A DNA stretch of 19,955 nt, taken from contig JAIRMS010000001.1 of assembly GCA_031258475.1 (NCBI GenBank), positions 1-19,955 on the forward strand. The letters run 5' to 3'. A program made the position numbers and the translations under genes. The stretch's first letter is position 1. The number at the start of each line of letters is the position of its first letter. A model generated the notes under the pieces. That model was not told where the DNA came from. It made no database searches and worked only from the letters and a program-made list of their open reading frames with translations. Below are positions 1 through 6,458 of this stretch, piece after piece. The DNA is from Holosporaceae bacterium (GTDB lineage Bacteria; Pseudomonadota; Alphaproteobacteria; UBA3830).

Positions 1-38
1 TAGGCACCTTTGGCGTATCTTTCTCGAGTATTGTTCAT
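1..38 (-). CDS. Partial ORF, N-terminus only, probable transposase
   Basis: Twelve codons starting at the ATG complementary to 36-38 read MNNTRERYAKGA and leave the window. A purine-rich ribosome-binding site (AGCTGAGG) lies directly upstream. The same start occurs at the right end, so this gene is present in at least two copies. Calling it a transposase is inference from multicopy context; the peptide is too short to place in a family. Confidence 0.35.
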   Translation of the reverse strand, partial: MNNTRERYAKGA

Positions 39-118
39 GCCTCAGCTTACAACTACTAGAATGCTAAAGCAATTCACGCTAAAGCGTAAGGTTTATACCC
101 GGCCCCATGGAAATAAAA
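1..118 (-). mobile_element. Left copy of a terminal 118-bp repeat (end of an unidentified IS, reading outward)
   Basis: These 118 bases are the exact reverse complement of 19837-19954; identity stops at 119. Read on the minus strand the repeat holds a short palindrome (ACGCT-AA-AGCGT at 76-87), then a Shine-Dalgarno-like GCTGAGG and an ATG at 38 opening a frame that runs off the window. A non-coding end followed by an outward ORF is what the 5' end of an insertion sequence looks like. The IS family cannot be named from 12 codons. A long identical inverted repeat at both ends of an assembled sequence is also the usual sign of contig breaks at a multicopy element. Confidence 0.65.
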
Positions 119-587
119 ATCGTTTTTAATTATATGGACATAGAAATGGATGTCATCAATTACAACTGGCTAAAGCCGGTGGTTTGGGATACGCTTGCAA
201 AGCGGTAGTTAAGAGTAAACTCAGAATTCCGAAATTCTAAAATTGTCTTCAGAGTGGTGCATTTCTTGATTCTCTATGTATTTTTGCACTTCTTCCTCAT
301 TTACAACGAGTGTGAAAATATGATTAGACATTTATTAGGGAAAAAATACAGAACAGACCATAGAGATGGAACAGTTGAACACGACACCAGCGAGCTAAAG
401 GGATACTGTGATAAAGCTAGGGGAACAGAACACATTGCGAAAGTGGAGTCAACAGAATAAGACCCATCGCGAGACGGAGGACTGCTAATTTAGGATAATC
501 ATCATGGATGAAGATATTAACGCGAACTATGGATTAGAACTTAGTTAAAAACTAGACTTTCAACAAGTTATGAGGAAAGGCCTAGCC
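119..587. other. Region without a convincing gene; two small hairpins
   Basis: No recognisable protein is encoded here. The one longer frame (254-460, plus, 68 codons) starts with a hydrophobic run and then loses any protein-like character; it has no good ribosome-binding site and I do not call it. Two neighbouring hairpins are visible, CTGGCT-AA-AGCCGG at about 166-179 and CGCTT-GCA-AAGCG at about 194-206. Small subterminal hairpins of this kind are known from IS200/IS605 ends, but no such transposase is seen, so the link is speculative. Confidence 0.4.
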
Positions 588-764
588 ATGAATCATGATA
601 CCACAGAGTTGTTTTGTTCTATAGATGATTTTTGTAAAATGTTTAACAAAGAGATAACGAAGCACCAATTGCCGCAAAATTCCAAAAAACCAACTAGAGT
701 TCCTGGCATAACGAACAGTGAAATCATCAGAGGCCGTAAGATATTTTGTGTAAATGGCGAATAA
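588..764 (+). pseudogene. IS982-type transposase, N-terminal fragment
   Basis: From the ATG at 588 (preceded by AGGAAAGG) the product opens with TELFCSIDDFCKMF, then a basic stretch and a motif ending NSEI. IS982-family transposases begin with this kind of LFC..DDFC segment, a basic linker and a SLSEI motif leading into the DDE domain. Homology stops after about 47 residues; the remaining residues (IRGRKIFCVNGE) are translated from the left end of the next element, and a stop follows at 764. The catalytic domain is absent, so it is dead. It appears to have been interrupted by the IS256-type element beginning at about 732. Confidence 0.7.
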
Positions 765-1385
765 TTGTTAGAAGTAACTAAATTAGGAGGTATTTACAAT
801 GATCAAGAAGCTAAGCAAAGAAGAGAAAGAATCGAAGCAGGAATTGTGCAGTACTTTGAGAGGATTGCTGGGCGATGGTCATGATCTGAAAGCCATCAAT
901 GATCTGATAGTTGAGCTCAAAAAAGAAGCAATTGAGATGATGTATGACGAAGAGCTGAAGACGCGTCTTGGATTTTCGAAAAATGGAGAAAGGCCTGAAG
1001 ATTCAGGCAGTTATCGCAATGGGAGCTATGGGAAGACTGTAAAAAGCAGCAGCGGGGAGATTGAATTATCGGTTCCTCGAGATCGGAATGGCGATTTTGA
1101 GTCTCAAATTGTGAAGAAATATCAAGGGGATATTTTCGGGATCGAGGACAAAATAATTTCGCTGTACGGTTGTGGCATGAGCACCCGGGACATAGCCGAA
1201 AACATCAGGGAACTGTATGGATTTGAGGTCTCGGCGGAGGTTGTATTCAATGTTACCAACCGTGTTCTCGGCGAGATCAAGGAGTGGCAATCAAGGCCGT
1301 TGAAGTCTGTATATTCAGTGATTTTTATGGATGGTATGGTGTTCAGAGCCAAGAAAGACGGGATTATGCAGAAAGTATACACGAT
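732..1385 (+). mobile_element. Left part of an IS256-family element, truncated
   Basis: The stretch at about 732-757 contains TTTTGTGTAAA, a motif typical of IS256-family terminal inverted repeats, and lies just inside the point where the IS982-type fragment stops. A transposase gene follows with a strong ribosome-binding site (TAGGAGG, 785-791). The element ends abruptly at about 1380-1391, where IS630-type sequence begins on the opposite strand. No right terminal repeat is present in the window. Confidence 0.7.
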
Positions 1386-1515
1386 TCGTTATGATAATGC
1401 ACAGTATATAGCATCAGCCAAGGAGTCAAATTTTTGTTTTAGAGAGCGGATTTTTCTTTTTAGCCAGCTACAAAAATACTCGATCGGATTGAGATCAGGA
1501 GAATACGGAGGCTGA
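799..1515 (+). pseudogene. IS256-family (Transposase_mut) transposase, truncated N-terminal half
   Basis: Residues 1 to about 195 match the IS256 (MULE-like) transposase pattern: a helical start, YRNGSYGKTVKSSSGEIELSVP, PRDR, then IVKKYQGDIFGIEDKIISLY, GMSTRDIAENI, YGFEVS, EEWQSRPL-like IKEWQSRPL, and VYSVIFMDGMVF carrying the first catalytic Asp. A normal protein is about 400 residues. Here homology ends near residue 195 (nt about 1383), and the last 44 residues are translated antisense across an IS630 transposase before a stop at 1515. The second catalytic Asp and the Glu are missing, so it cannot be active. Start at 799 is fixed by the AGGAGG eight bases upstream. Confidence 0.88.
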
Positions 1516-2012
1516 ATCGCAGATCACGAAGTGAAATACCAGGTGACAGCCGGCTTTCTCTATGGCCTCCCGAATCTCTTTTCTTTTGTGAATCGAGGCG
1601 TTGTCCATAACGACGATTTGCCTCTTCTTTAACTTCGGGATGAGCATCGTTTTCAGCCACCATAAAAACAACTCGGAGTTGCAGGTTCCGTCATATCCAA
1701 ACGGCGCAATTATCTCTTTCCCACATTTCGCAGCAACTACACTCTGCCTCGCAAACTTTCTACCAGAAATTTCCGCAATAATCTTCTCTCCTCGTTTGGC
1801 TCGACCATGTTCACGATACTCGTCAATCCCCGATTCATCAACATAAACCAGACGACTTCTACGGCACGTTCCTACAAAATCTGTAAACCTTCTTCGTTGC
1901 TCTTCGTCCCTTTCCAGGTATAAATGGCGTTTTTTTATATGTTATCCCGTTGTGCTTTAGAGCATCATGCACCGTCGTTCTACCACACATGTATAGTGAT
2001 TCATCATGTATA
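1389..2012 (-). pseudogene. IS630-family transposase, 5'-truncated and frame-broken
   Basis: Reading the minus strand in three pieces gives an almost complete DDE half. A helix-turn-helix tail (RTTVHDALKHNGITYKK) runs to about 1930. After a shift at the seven-T run 1930-1936 the frame continues LERDEEQRRRFTDF, LVYVDESGIDEYREHG (first Asp), SVVAAKCG, GTCNSELFLWWL and IVVMDNASIHK (second Asp). After a second shift near 1513-1535 it resumes PPYSPDLNPIEYF (Glu), WLKRKIRSL and FDSLADAIYCALS, with a stop at 1389-1391. These are the signature blocks of IS630. The N-terminal DNA-binding part is missing upstream of about 2012. The A-run shift could be programmed, as in two-frame IS630 elements, but the second shift is a 19-bp insertion and makes the gene non-functional. 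Confidence 0.85.
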
Positions 2013-2021
2013 TAGCACAAC

Positions 2022-2048
2022 AAAAAAAGCGGCCGAAGCCGCCTTTCT
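2022..2048 (-). terminator. Rho-independent terminator of the outer-membrane protein gene
   Basis: On the minus strand a perfect GCGGC-TTCG-GCCGC hairpin (2029-2042) with a stable UUCG-type tetraloop is followed directly by seven T residues. It lies about 20 bases past the stop codon of the beta-barrel gene. The IS630 remnant begins within a few bases of the T-tract, so the insertion spared the terminator. Confidence 0.9.
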
Positions 2049-2064
2049 TGCAGAACAATCATAG

Positions 2065-2823
2065 TTACGCGCCAATCCTTACGTTATAGCAGATAAGAGC
2101 TCTGATATTGGTTTCGTATCTATGCGAAACCTTTGTCGATATATTTCCATTGTATAGATCAAAATCTTTGGTTTTATTTTTGCCAAATTTAAAATCGCCC
2201 TCAAGTCTGAAGGTCATTTTTTTGGCAAAGGCCTTCTCGATACCTAGCCCAACGAAAGGAGTGGCAGTCGTGAGCTTACTGTCTATTGGCTTATCACCGG
2301 CGGCAGGCGGGTAATCCGCGGTTATCTTCGCCCAGGATATTCCACCTTTAAGATAGGTCAATATTTTGGTATTGCAATCCACTGCGCCAAGCCTAATTGC
2401 CAACGACGGAGTTATACCATTGCGGGAAAGCCTGGCATGGGAATAAAGCCTAGTAGTTGCACTAGCCTGATATACAGCAATCGAAGTGATTTTCGGAGCG
2501 AAGTCCAAACCAACTTCAAAGCTGCCATAGAACTTGTTGTTTGGCAGTTTCTTTCCAACACCCAAAACGAGCGAGCCTCCTAGACGAGTTTTACTATCGT
2601 TTATTCTATCCTCGCTCCCTACCAAAACACCGGTATTCGAACCGGTAGCATCTCTCAACGCGAACCCAACGGCGCCCACGTGTGGACCAAAACCGAAATA
2701 CACGCCTTCATATGCAGGATGCTCCTCTTCGACGGCCTCCTCTACCTCTGGTGCCACCTCGGCTGCCTCAACCCCATAAAACAACGGCAGCGCCAACACT
2801 GCTGCGCTTACAAGTTTCTTCAT
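2065..2823 (-). CDS. Outer-membrane beta-barrel (porin-like) protein, 252 aa
   Basis: The start is set at 2823, where GTTAGGAGAAAAATA-ATG gives a strong ribosome-binding site; an upstream in-frame ATG at 2901 lacks one and would put 26 unlikely residues ahead of the signal peptide. The product opens with a classical Sec signal peptide (MKKLVSAAVLALPLFYGVEA), followed by a short acidic linker (EVEEAVEEEH). The rest is alternating, glycine-containing amphipathic strands (GVYFGFGPHVGAVGFAL, GSFEVGLDFAP, TPFVGLGIEKAF, FRLEGDFKFG), as in small 8-stranded OmpA/OmpX or Omp25-like barrels. The C-terminus (NVRIGA) lacks the usual terminal aromatic residue, so the exact barrel family and efficient Bam recognition are uncertain. 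Likely function is surface exposure or adhesion (inference). It is a single-gene unit ended by the hairpin at 2022-2048. Confidence 0.75.
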   Translation of the reverse strand: MKKLVSAAVLALPLFYGVEAAEVAPEVEEAVEEEHPAYEGVYFGFGPHVGAVGFALRDATGSNTGVLVGSEDRINDSKTRLGGSLVLGVGKKLPNNKFYGSFEVGLDFAPKITSIAVYQASATTRLYSHARLSRNGITPSLAIRLGAVDCNTKILTYLKGGISWAKITADYPPAAGDKPIDSKLTTATPFVGLGIEKAFAKKMTFRLEGDFKFGKNKTKDFDLYNGNISTKVSHRYETNIRALICYNVRIGA

Positions 2824-2985
2824 TATTTTTCTCCTAACTAACAAACCACTGCACATCATCACCACGACGACCTGCACTAAAACGATTCGATGATAATTCA
2901 TTATGGCATGGTATGTCCATTATCTATAAAAGATTTCAAATTTATTGTGGTGAACTTATCACTATATTTCCTGTATAGCCTCGGA

Positions 2986-3015
2986 TTGAGAAAGTGTGGA
3001 TCTACCATATATAAA
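2986..3015 (+). promoter_or_regulatory. Possible sigma-70 promoter for the 863-aa gene
   Basis: TTGAGA (2986-2991) and TATAAA (3010-3015) are separated by 18 bases, giving five of six matches in each box. Transcription would start near 3022 and leave a leader of about 90 bases. In AT-rich DNA such matches also arise by chance. Confidence 0.4.
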
Positions 3016-3072
3016 ATGCATTTCTACAAAATCTTCTATATTGGGCCATACATTAATCAAAAATTAGGTTTT

Positions 3073-3101
3073 CCAATATAAAATGGTACCAATAATATTG
3101 G
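3073..3101 (+). promoter_or_regulatory. Inverted repeat in the leader of the 863-aa gene
   Basis: CCAATAT (3073-3079) and ATATTGG (3095-3101) are perfect inverted copies around a centre that contains the palindrome TGGTACCA. The right arm overlaps the likely ribosome-binding site (TTGGAG, 3098-3103). It could be an operator or an RNA hairpin limiting translation; both are inference. Confidence 0.35.
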
Positions 3102-3113
3102 AGTTCAAAGAAA

Positions 3114-5705
3114 ATGAAGCGCGTTATATCATCATTCCTTTTGGGTATTTCAGTCACTGAAATGTCTAATTCTCTTCAAGATGAAGCCAAGCAAGATCCT
3201 TCCGGTAATCAGTTCATAAATTCGAATTCTGAAAACAAGAACAAATTAGCTCTGGAACAATTGAAAAAATACAATATTTCCGTAACCAAAGAAAGCATGG
3301 CCGACTTTGTCGCCAATCCGAGAACCGCCGTGTTAAAAGTTGATCTGCTGGAATGGAGAAACCTAATCGCCTGTGTGGCGGCGGCAATTAATGTGGCCCT
3401 GACCGAAGATTCCACAAATCAATTTATGATGGGGAAACAGACACTAGCGCAGAAGGTTAATGCCAATGGTGAATTAAAAAGGGAATTCAACCACATTTTG
3501 AAGTACATCAGGCGACTAGAAATCAACGGTGATGAAGATCTAAGGGAACACTTCGTGCACATGTATAGAAAATTGAAAAGAATCGCGTCGCAGATTGATA
3601 AGGATCAGAATTTTTCCAAGGACTCCCCACTGGTCAGATTCATAAAGAGTGTGACTTTGGGGTACAGATCGCTTATCTCTGCGCAGGTTGCGGATAAAAT
3701 TATGCAGGAACTTGGCTCTGATGCAAAAGATACGGTTCAGAGTACAAAAATTGATAGCAAAGCTTTTGCTAATGCAACAGTTGGACACTTCGGAGTTGGC
3801 GTAGAAGCAAGTAGAAAAGAAGGAGCGACTGACACTTCTATGTGTACCATAGAATATGGGAAAAGTTTGCGATTTGCAGTTGGAGCCAGCTCATTTGGAT
3901 TTGGAATCTGGGGTGGGGTAACAGCCGAAGTAAAGCGTTCTGCCATATTCTTTAGTTTGGACCAACTTCTGGATAGCGATGCGAGTTCCTATAAACTGTT
4001 ATCCGATGATATGCGCCAAATGGCAGATGCTCGCGGAAAAATGCAGAAGAGAGAGCGGGAACTTATGTCCGTCTTCCAGAGAGATATCGAGGGAGTTGTT
4101 CAGATGTTTGGGATCATTCCCATTGGCGTTGTTGCGCAGTTTCCGAATGTAACTCGCGCAGCACCGATCGACAGCGCAAAATCCGTTGTGGGCTCCATCG
4201 ACGTGACAGCATCAGCTCTAGCTTCCCTTGGATTTTCGGTAAAGGCCAGTAGCGAAAATAAAAAATATGGCAGCCAGAGTAGTTATCTGTCCCTGATTCA
4301 AAATGATTGTTTCGCCACCGATGGAATGCAGGCGGATGACGTGATTAAAATCATTGGGGGAAAGCAGTACGATTTATCAAGTAAGTATGGAGGAAAGAGC
4401 GACCAAAATGTTCTTCCAATTATTCTGGGAGACATTAGGTCTTACATCCAAATATTGGATGAACGCAACAGCGGTGATTCCCGCCAACTAATCCAAAGTA
4501 AGCACGATCTTGAAAAGAGATGGACCCCGAAGAAGATTTTTGGAACAGGTGGCCGTCTTGAAGTGCTGAAAACGATGGTTGCCACCATCGTAAAGCTTCG
4601 AGAAACTGCCACGACTGATCGAGAAATTGAGCTTTTCAAACAAATGTATCAGGAATTGATTCATTTGCACGCAATGTTGGAATTTTCCCAAAGCAATTCC
4701 CAGAACTCAGCTTCCTATACGAAAACGGCTGAGGCAAAAATTTATTCTGCCAATGGAATGTTTTCTTTCGGAATTCCGGTGGTGGTTGGGGATATAGTCT
4801 TCAATGTGGATTATCTCTACATTAACGGAAGCCCCTATTATGAAGAAAACGGAAAGTTTGGCACTATTTCAGTTACTGCGCCATTAAGTGGTGTCGGAAC
4901 TGCTTTCACAGAAGCTTTGAAAAAAAAGTTAACAGGCCTGATCGATGGCTCTGAATTGCCTCCTAAAAATACCAATGAGCAAGAAAATGAAAAAAGAAAA
5001 GAAATGTTGGCTCTGCTGAAAAATTTTCATCGCTCAGCTGTTTGGGATATGTTAAGCCTTATCAGGCTTCCACTCGAAGCCAAAGGATCCTCAACATTTA
5101 GTTGCAAGTTAGTAAAAGTTTGTAAAAACAATTCGGATCCAGATATTATTCCACTTCCGAATAGTGACGTGATAATAAGAATCAAAGATGTCTGGGTTCC
5201 TCAATATTTTGAAGTACTGGCGACAATTTCGGCGGAAGGTAAAACGGATGTGGATATTGCCGTTGCGGGAGTAACCGCCAAATTGGGGAATAGAATTAAA
5301 ATAATGACACCCGATACAATGACTTATATCACTGCGACATTTAATAAGTTTAAGTTCGGAAACGAAACCAGCAAACAGAAAAATGCTTTTTGGAACGATT
5401 TTGTGGAGAATAATAGGGGAAAAATTTTAGAATTATTCAGAAACGTCACTGTTCCGACATCCAATGTGCGCTACGACTTGCAGAACATGTACAACGGAAT
5501 TATGAATGGTATAGGTGCCAACCAAACAGATGTGAGGAATAGGTGCCGCGATGTGTTTGCAGAATTTTTATCAAAATGTTCCACATTGGACGCGGGCACA
5601 TCAGCGGCGGAAGCTCTGAATCTTTTGGATGAAATTCTCGAACTAAATTACATACACGTCTATTTGGAGAAAAATAGGAGCAGTTACAAGGAGGTACGTC
5701 ATTGA
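3114..5705 (+). CDS. Large orphan protein, 863 aa, possible exported effector or surface protein
   Basis: I do not recognise this family. The start at 3114 follows GGAG by ten bases. The first residues (MKRVISSFLLGISV) could be a weak signal peptide, but no clear cleavage site follows. The protein alternates helical and strand-rich parts: helical about 60-200; glycine-rich amphipathic strands about 221-280 (HFGVGVEAS, FGFGIWGGVTAEV); helical 280-330; strands 335-395; helical 430-530; strands 537-600; helical 600-645; strands 650-745; helical to the end. Two helical parts look related: residues 132-157 and 492-518 share I..L, then F..MY..L at the same spacing, about 360 residues apart, which suggests an internal duplication. 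No catalytic motif, transmembrane helix or known repeat is evident. The stop is in a short AAGGAGG-containing tail, and IS debris begins about 160 bases later. Its partner across the intergenic region is an outer-membrane barrel. Confidence 0.75.
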   Translation: MKRVISSFLLGISVTEMSNSLQDEAKQDPSGNQFINSNSENKNKLALEQLKKYNISVTKESMADFVANPRTAVLKVDLLEWRNLIACVAAAINVALTEDSTNQFMMGKQTLAQKVNANGELKREFNHILKYIRRLEINGDEDLREHFVHMYRKLKRIASQIDKDQNFSKDSPLVRFIKSVTLGYRSLISAQVADKIMQELGSDAKDTVQSTKIDSKAFANATVGHFGVGVEASRKEGATDTSMCTIEYGKSLRFAVGASSFGFGIWGGVTAEVKRSAIFFSLDQLLDSDASSYKLLSDDMRQMADARGKMQKRERELMSVFQRDIEGVVQMFGIIPIGVVAQFPNVTRAAPIDSAKSVVGSIDVTASALASLGFSVKASSENKKYGSQSSYLSLIQNDCFATDGMQADDVIKIIGGKQYDLSSKYGGKSDQNVLPIILGDIRSYIQILDERNSGDSRQLIQSKHDLEKRWTPKKIFGTGGRLEVLKTMVATIVKLRETATTDREIELFKQMYQELIHLHAMLEFSQSNSQNSASYTKTAEAKIYSANGMFSFGIPVVVGDIVFNVDYLYINGSPYYEENGKFGTISVTAPLSGVGTAFTEALKKKLTGLIDGSELPPKNTNEQENEKRKEMLALLKNFHRSAVWDMLSLIRLPLEAKGSSTFSCKLVKVCKNNSDPDIIPLPNSDVIIRIKDVWVPQYFEVLATISAEGKTDVDIAVAGVTAKLGNRIKIMTPDTMTYITATFNKFKFGNETSKQKNAFWNDFVENNRGKILELFRNVTVPTSNVRYDLQNMYNGIMNGIGANQTDVRNRCRDVFAEFLSKCSTLDAGTSAAEALNLLDEILELNYIHVYLEKNRSSYKEVRH

Positions 5706-5868
5706 TGTCGTCGGTCTTATCATGCATGATTTAAAACCCCTAACTCCGCATTAAGTTAGTGTGTCTATGTTAATTTTGGCGAAGAATTTTCGAGATTTTG
5801 CGGTTATTTCGGATCTGTGCCAATTGCCGCGAATATTTATTTGATACACGGTTTGGTTCAAGAGTAGA
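5706..5868. other. Gene-free spacer downstream of the 863-aa gene
   Basis: No coding sequence is seen. A weak hairpin, CTAACT (5740-5745) with AGTTAG (5754-5759), lies about 35 bases past the stop codon, but only a poor T-rich stretch follows, so it is at best a weak terminator. Confidence 0.4.
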
Positions 5869-6216
5869 TTAGAGCGGGGATTTTCTTAGTTTATTTAACA
5901 ATAATTTATAAATATTTTCATGTCCATGATTGAAGCTCCATTCTGTCTCCTTCAAGTGTAGGTAGAACTTCTCTTTTCGTACGCCTCGGAGTTTTGTGAG
6001 CCTGCTTTTGGCTATCCCACAAAAATTCTCCACTCCGTTCACATGCGCCCTCCCGTTAGCAAAAACATCGCCACTGCGCTTCACTCGATAATGCCTTCAT
6101 CCTTAGTTCACTAGACCATCATATGCTTTCCATTCGTCGCTGTAAGCGGAAAAAACGCCATTCTATCAGAACATTGTAGACTGCAACAAAGCCTCTTTTT
6201 GCTTACGAATCATCCG
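5869..6216 (-). pseudogene. IS1595-family (ISXO2-like) transposase, C-terminal remnant
   Basis: The minus strand reads in pieces: RMIRKQKEALLQ, then two stops, then GVFSAYSDEWKAYDGLVN, two more stops, then HYRVKRSGDVFANG, AHVNGVENFCGIAKSRL, EKFYLHLKETEWSFNHG and a C-terminal helix ending KSPL. The SDEWKAYDGLV block, the AHVNGVENF block (with the catalytic Asn/Glu region) and the FYLHLKE block are hallmarks of ISXO2-like DDE/DDNK transposases of the IS1595 family. The N-terminal zinc ribbon and the first catalytic Asp are absent, and at least four in-frame stops are present, so it is dead. It is joined on its 5' side to an IS630 tail. Confidence 0.8.
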
Positions 6217-6264
6217 TTTAACAATCCTTGAGTGGATCTACCGAAACGTTCCAATATACTTGAT

Positions 6265-6350
6265 CTACGGTGATAATGCGTAGTATATAACATCAGGCAG
6301 GGAGTCAATTTTTAGTTTTAGAGAGCGGATTTTTTCTTTATTTGGCTCAG
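6265..6350 (-). pseudogene. IS630-family transposase, extreme C-terminal remnant (second copy)
   Basis: Minus-strand translation gives KIRSLKLKIDSLPD then VIYYALSP and a stop at 6265-6267. This matches the tail of the IS630 copy at 1389-1460 (KIRSLKQKFDSLAD, AIYCALS). At the DNA level about 65 bases of 1391-1460 and 6270-6335 align with scattered substitutions, so the copies are old paralogues. Only about 25 codons survive. Confidence 0.75.
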
Positions 6351-6367
6351 GCATGTTCTCGATTCAA

Positions 6368-6404
6368 CCCGCGAAGCGGGAATCTCGGGAGCTTGCTCCC
6401 GAGA
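6368..6404. repeat. Tandem GC-rich hairpins (REP-like palindromes)
   Basis: Two perfect hairpins sit side by side: CCCGC-GAA-GCGGG (6368-6380) and TCTCGGGAGC-TT-GCTCCCGAGA (6383-6404, ten-base-pair stem). They stand out from the AT-rich surroundings. No T-tract follows on the minus strand, on which the MFS gene ends 55 bases away, so they are not a standard terminator. They resemble REP or MITE-type palindromes or the end of an IS. Confidence 0.65.
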
Positions 6405-6458
6405 GGGATAGCGCGGTTTTAAAAGGCCATCCATAGAATTCGTGGATCTGTCCCACGC

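Larger units (their letters stand above)
2824..3113. other. Divergent intergenic region between the OMP gene and the 863-aa gene
   Basis: This 290-bp region must hold two outward promoters. No gene is convincing: the plus frame 2890-3081 lacks a ribosome-binding site and looks like random AT-rich sequence. A plausible plus-strand promoter (2986-3015) and an inverted repeat just before the downstream start (3073-3101) are listed separately. Confidence 0.6.

Noticed and set aside
254..460. 68-codon plus-strand frame in the left spacer
   Set aside because: No ribosome-binding site, no recognisable domain, and a composition that changes from hydrophobic to random within the frame.
1066..1382. 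Minus-strand frames opposite the IS256 transposase
   Set aside because: They are antisense to a clear transposase reading frame and encode nothing recognisable.
2890..3081. 63-codon plus-strand frame between the OMP and 863-aa genes
   Set aside because: It crosses the probable promoter region, has no ribosome-binding site and looks like random AT-rich translation.
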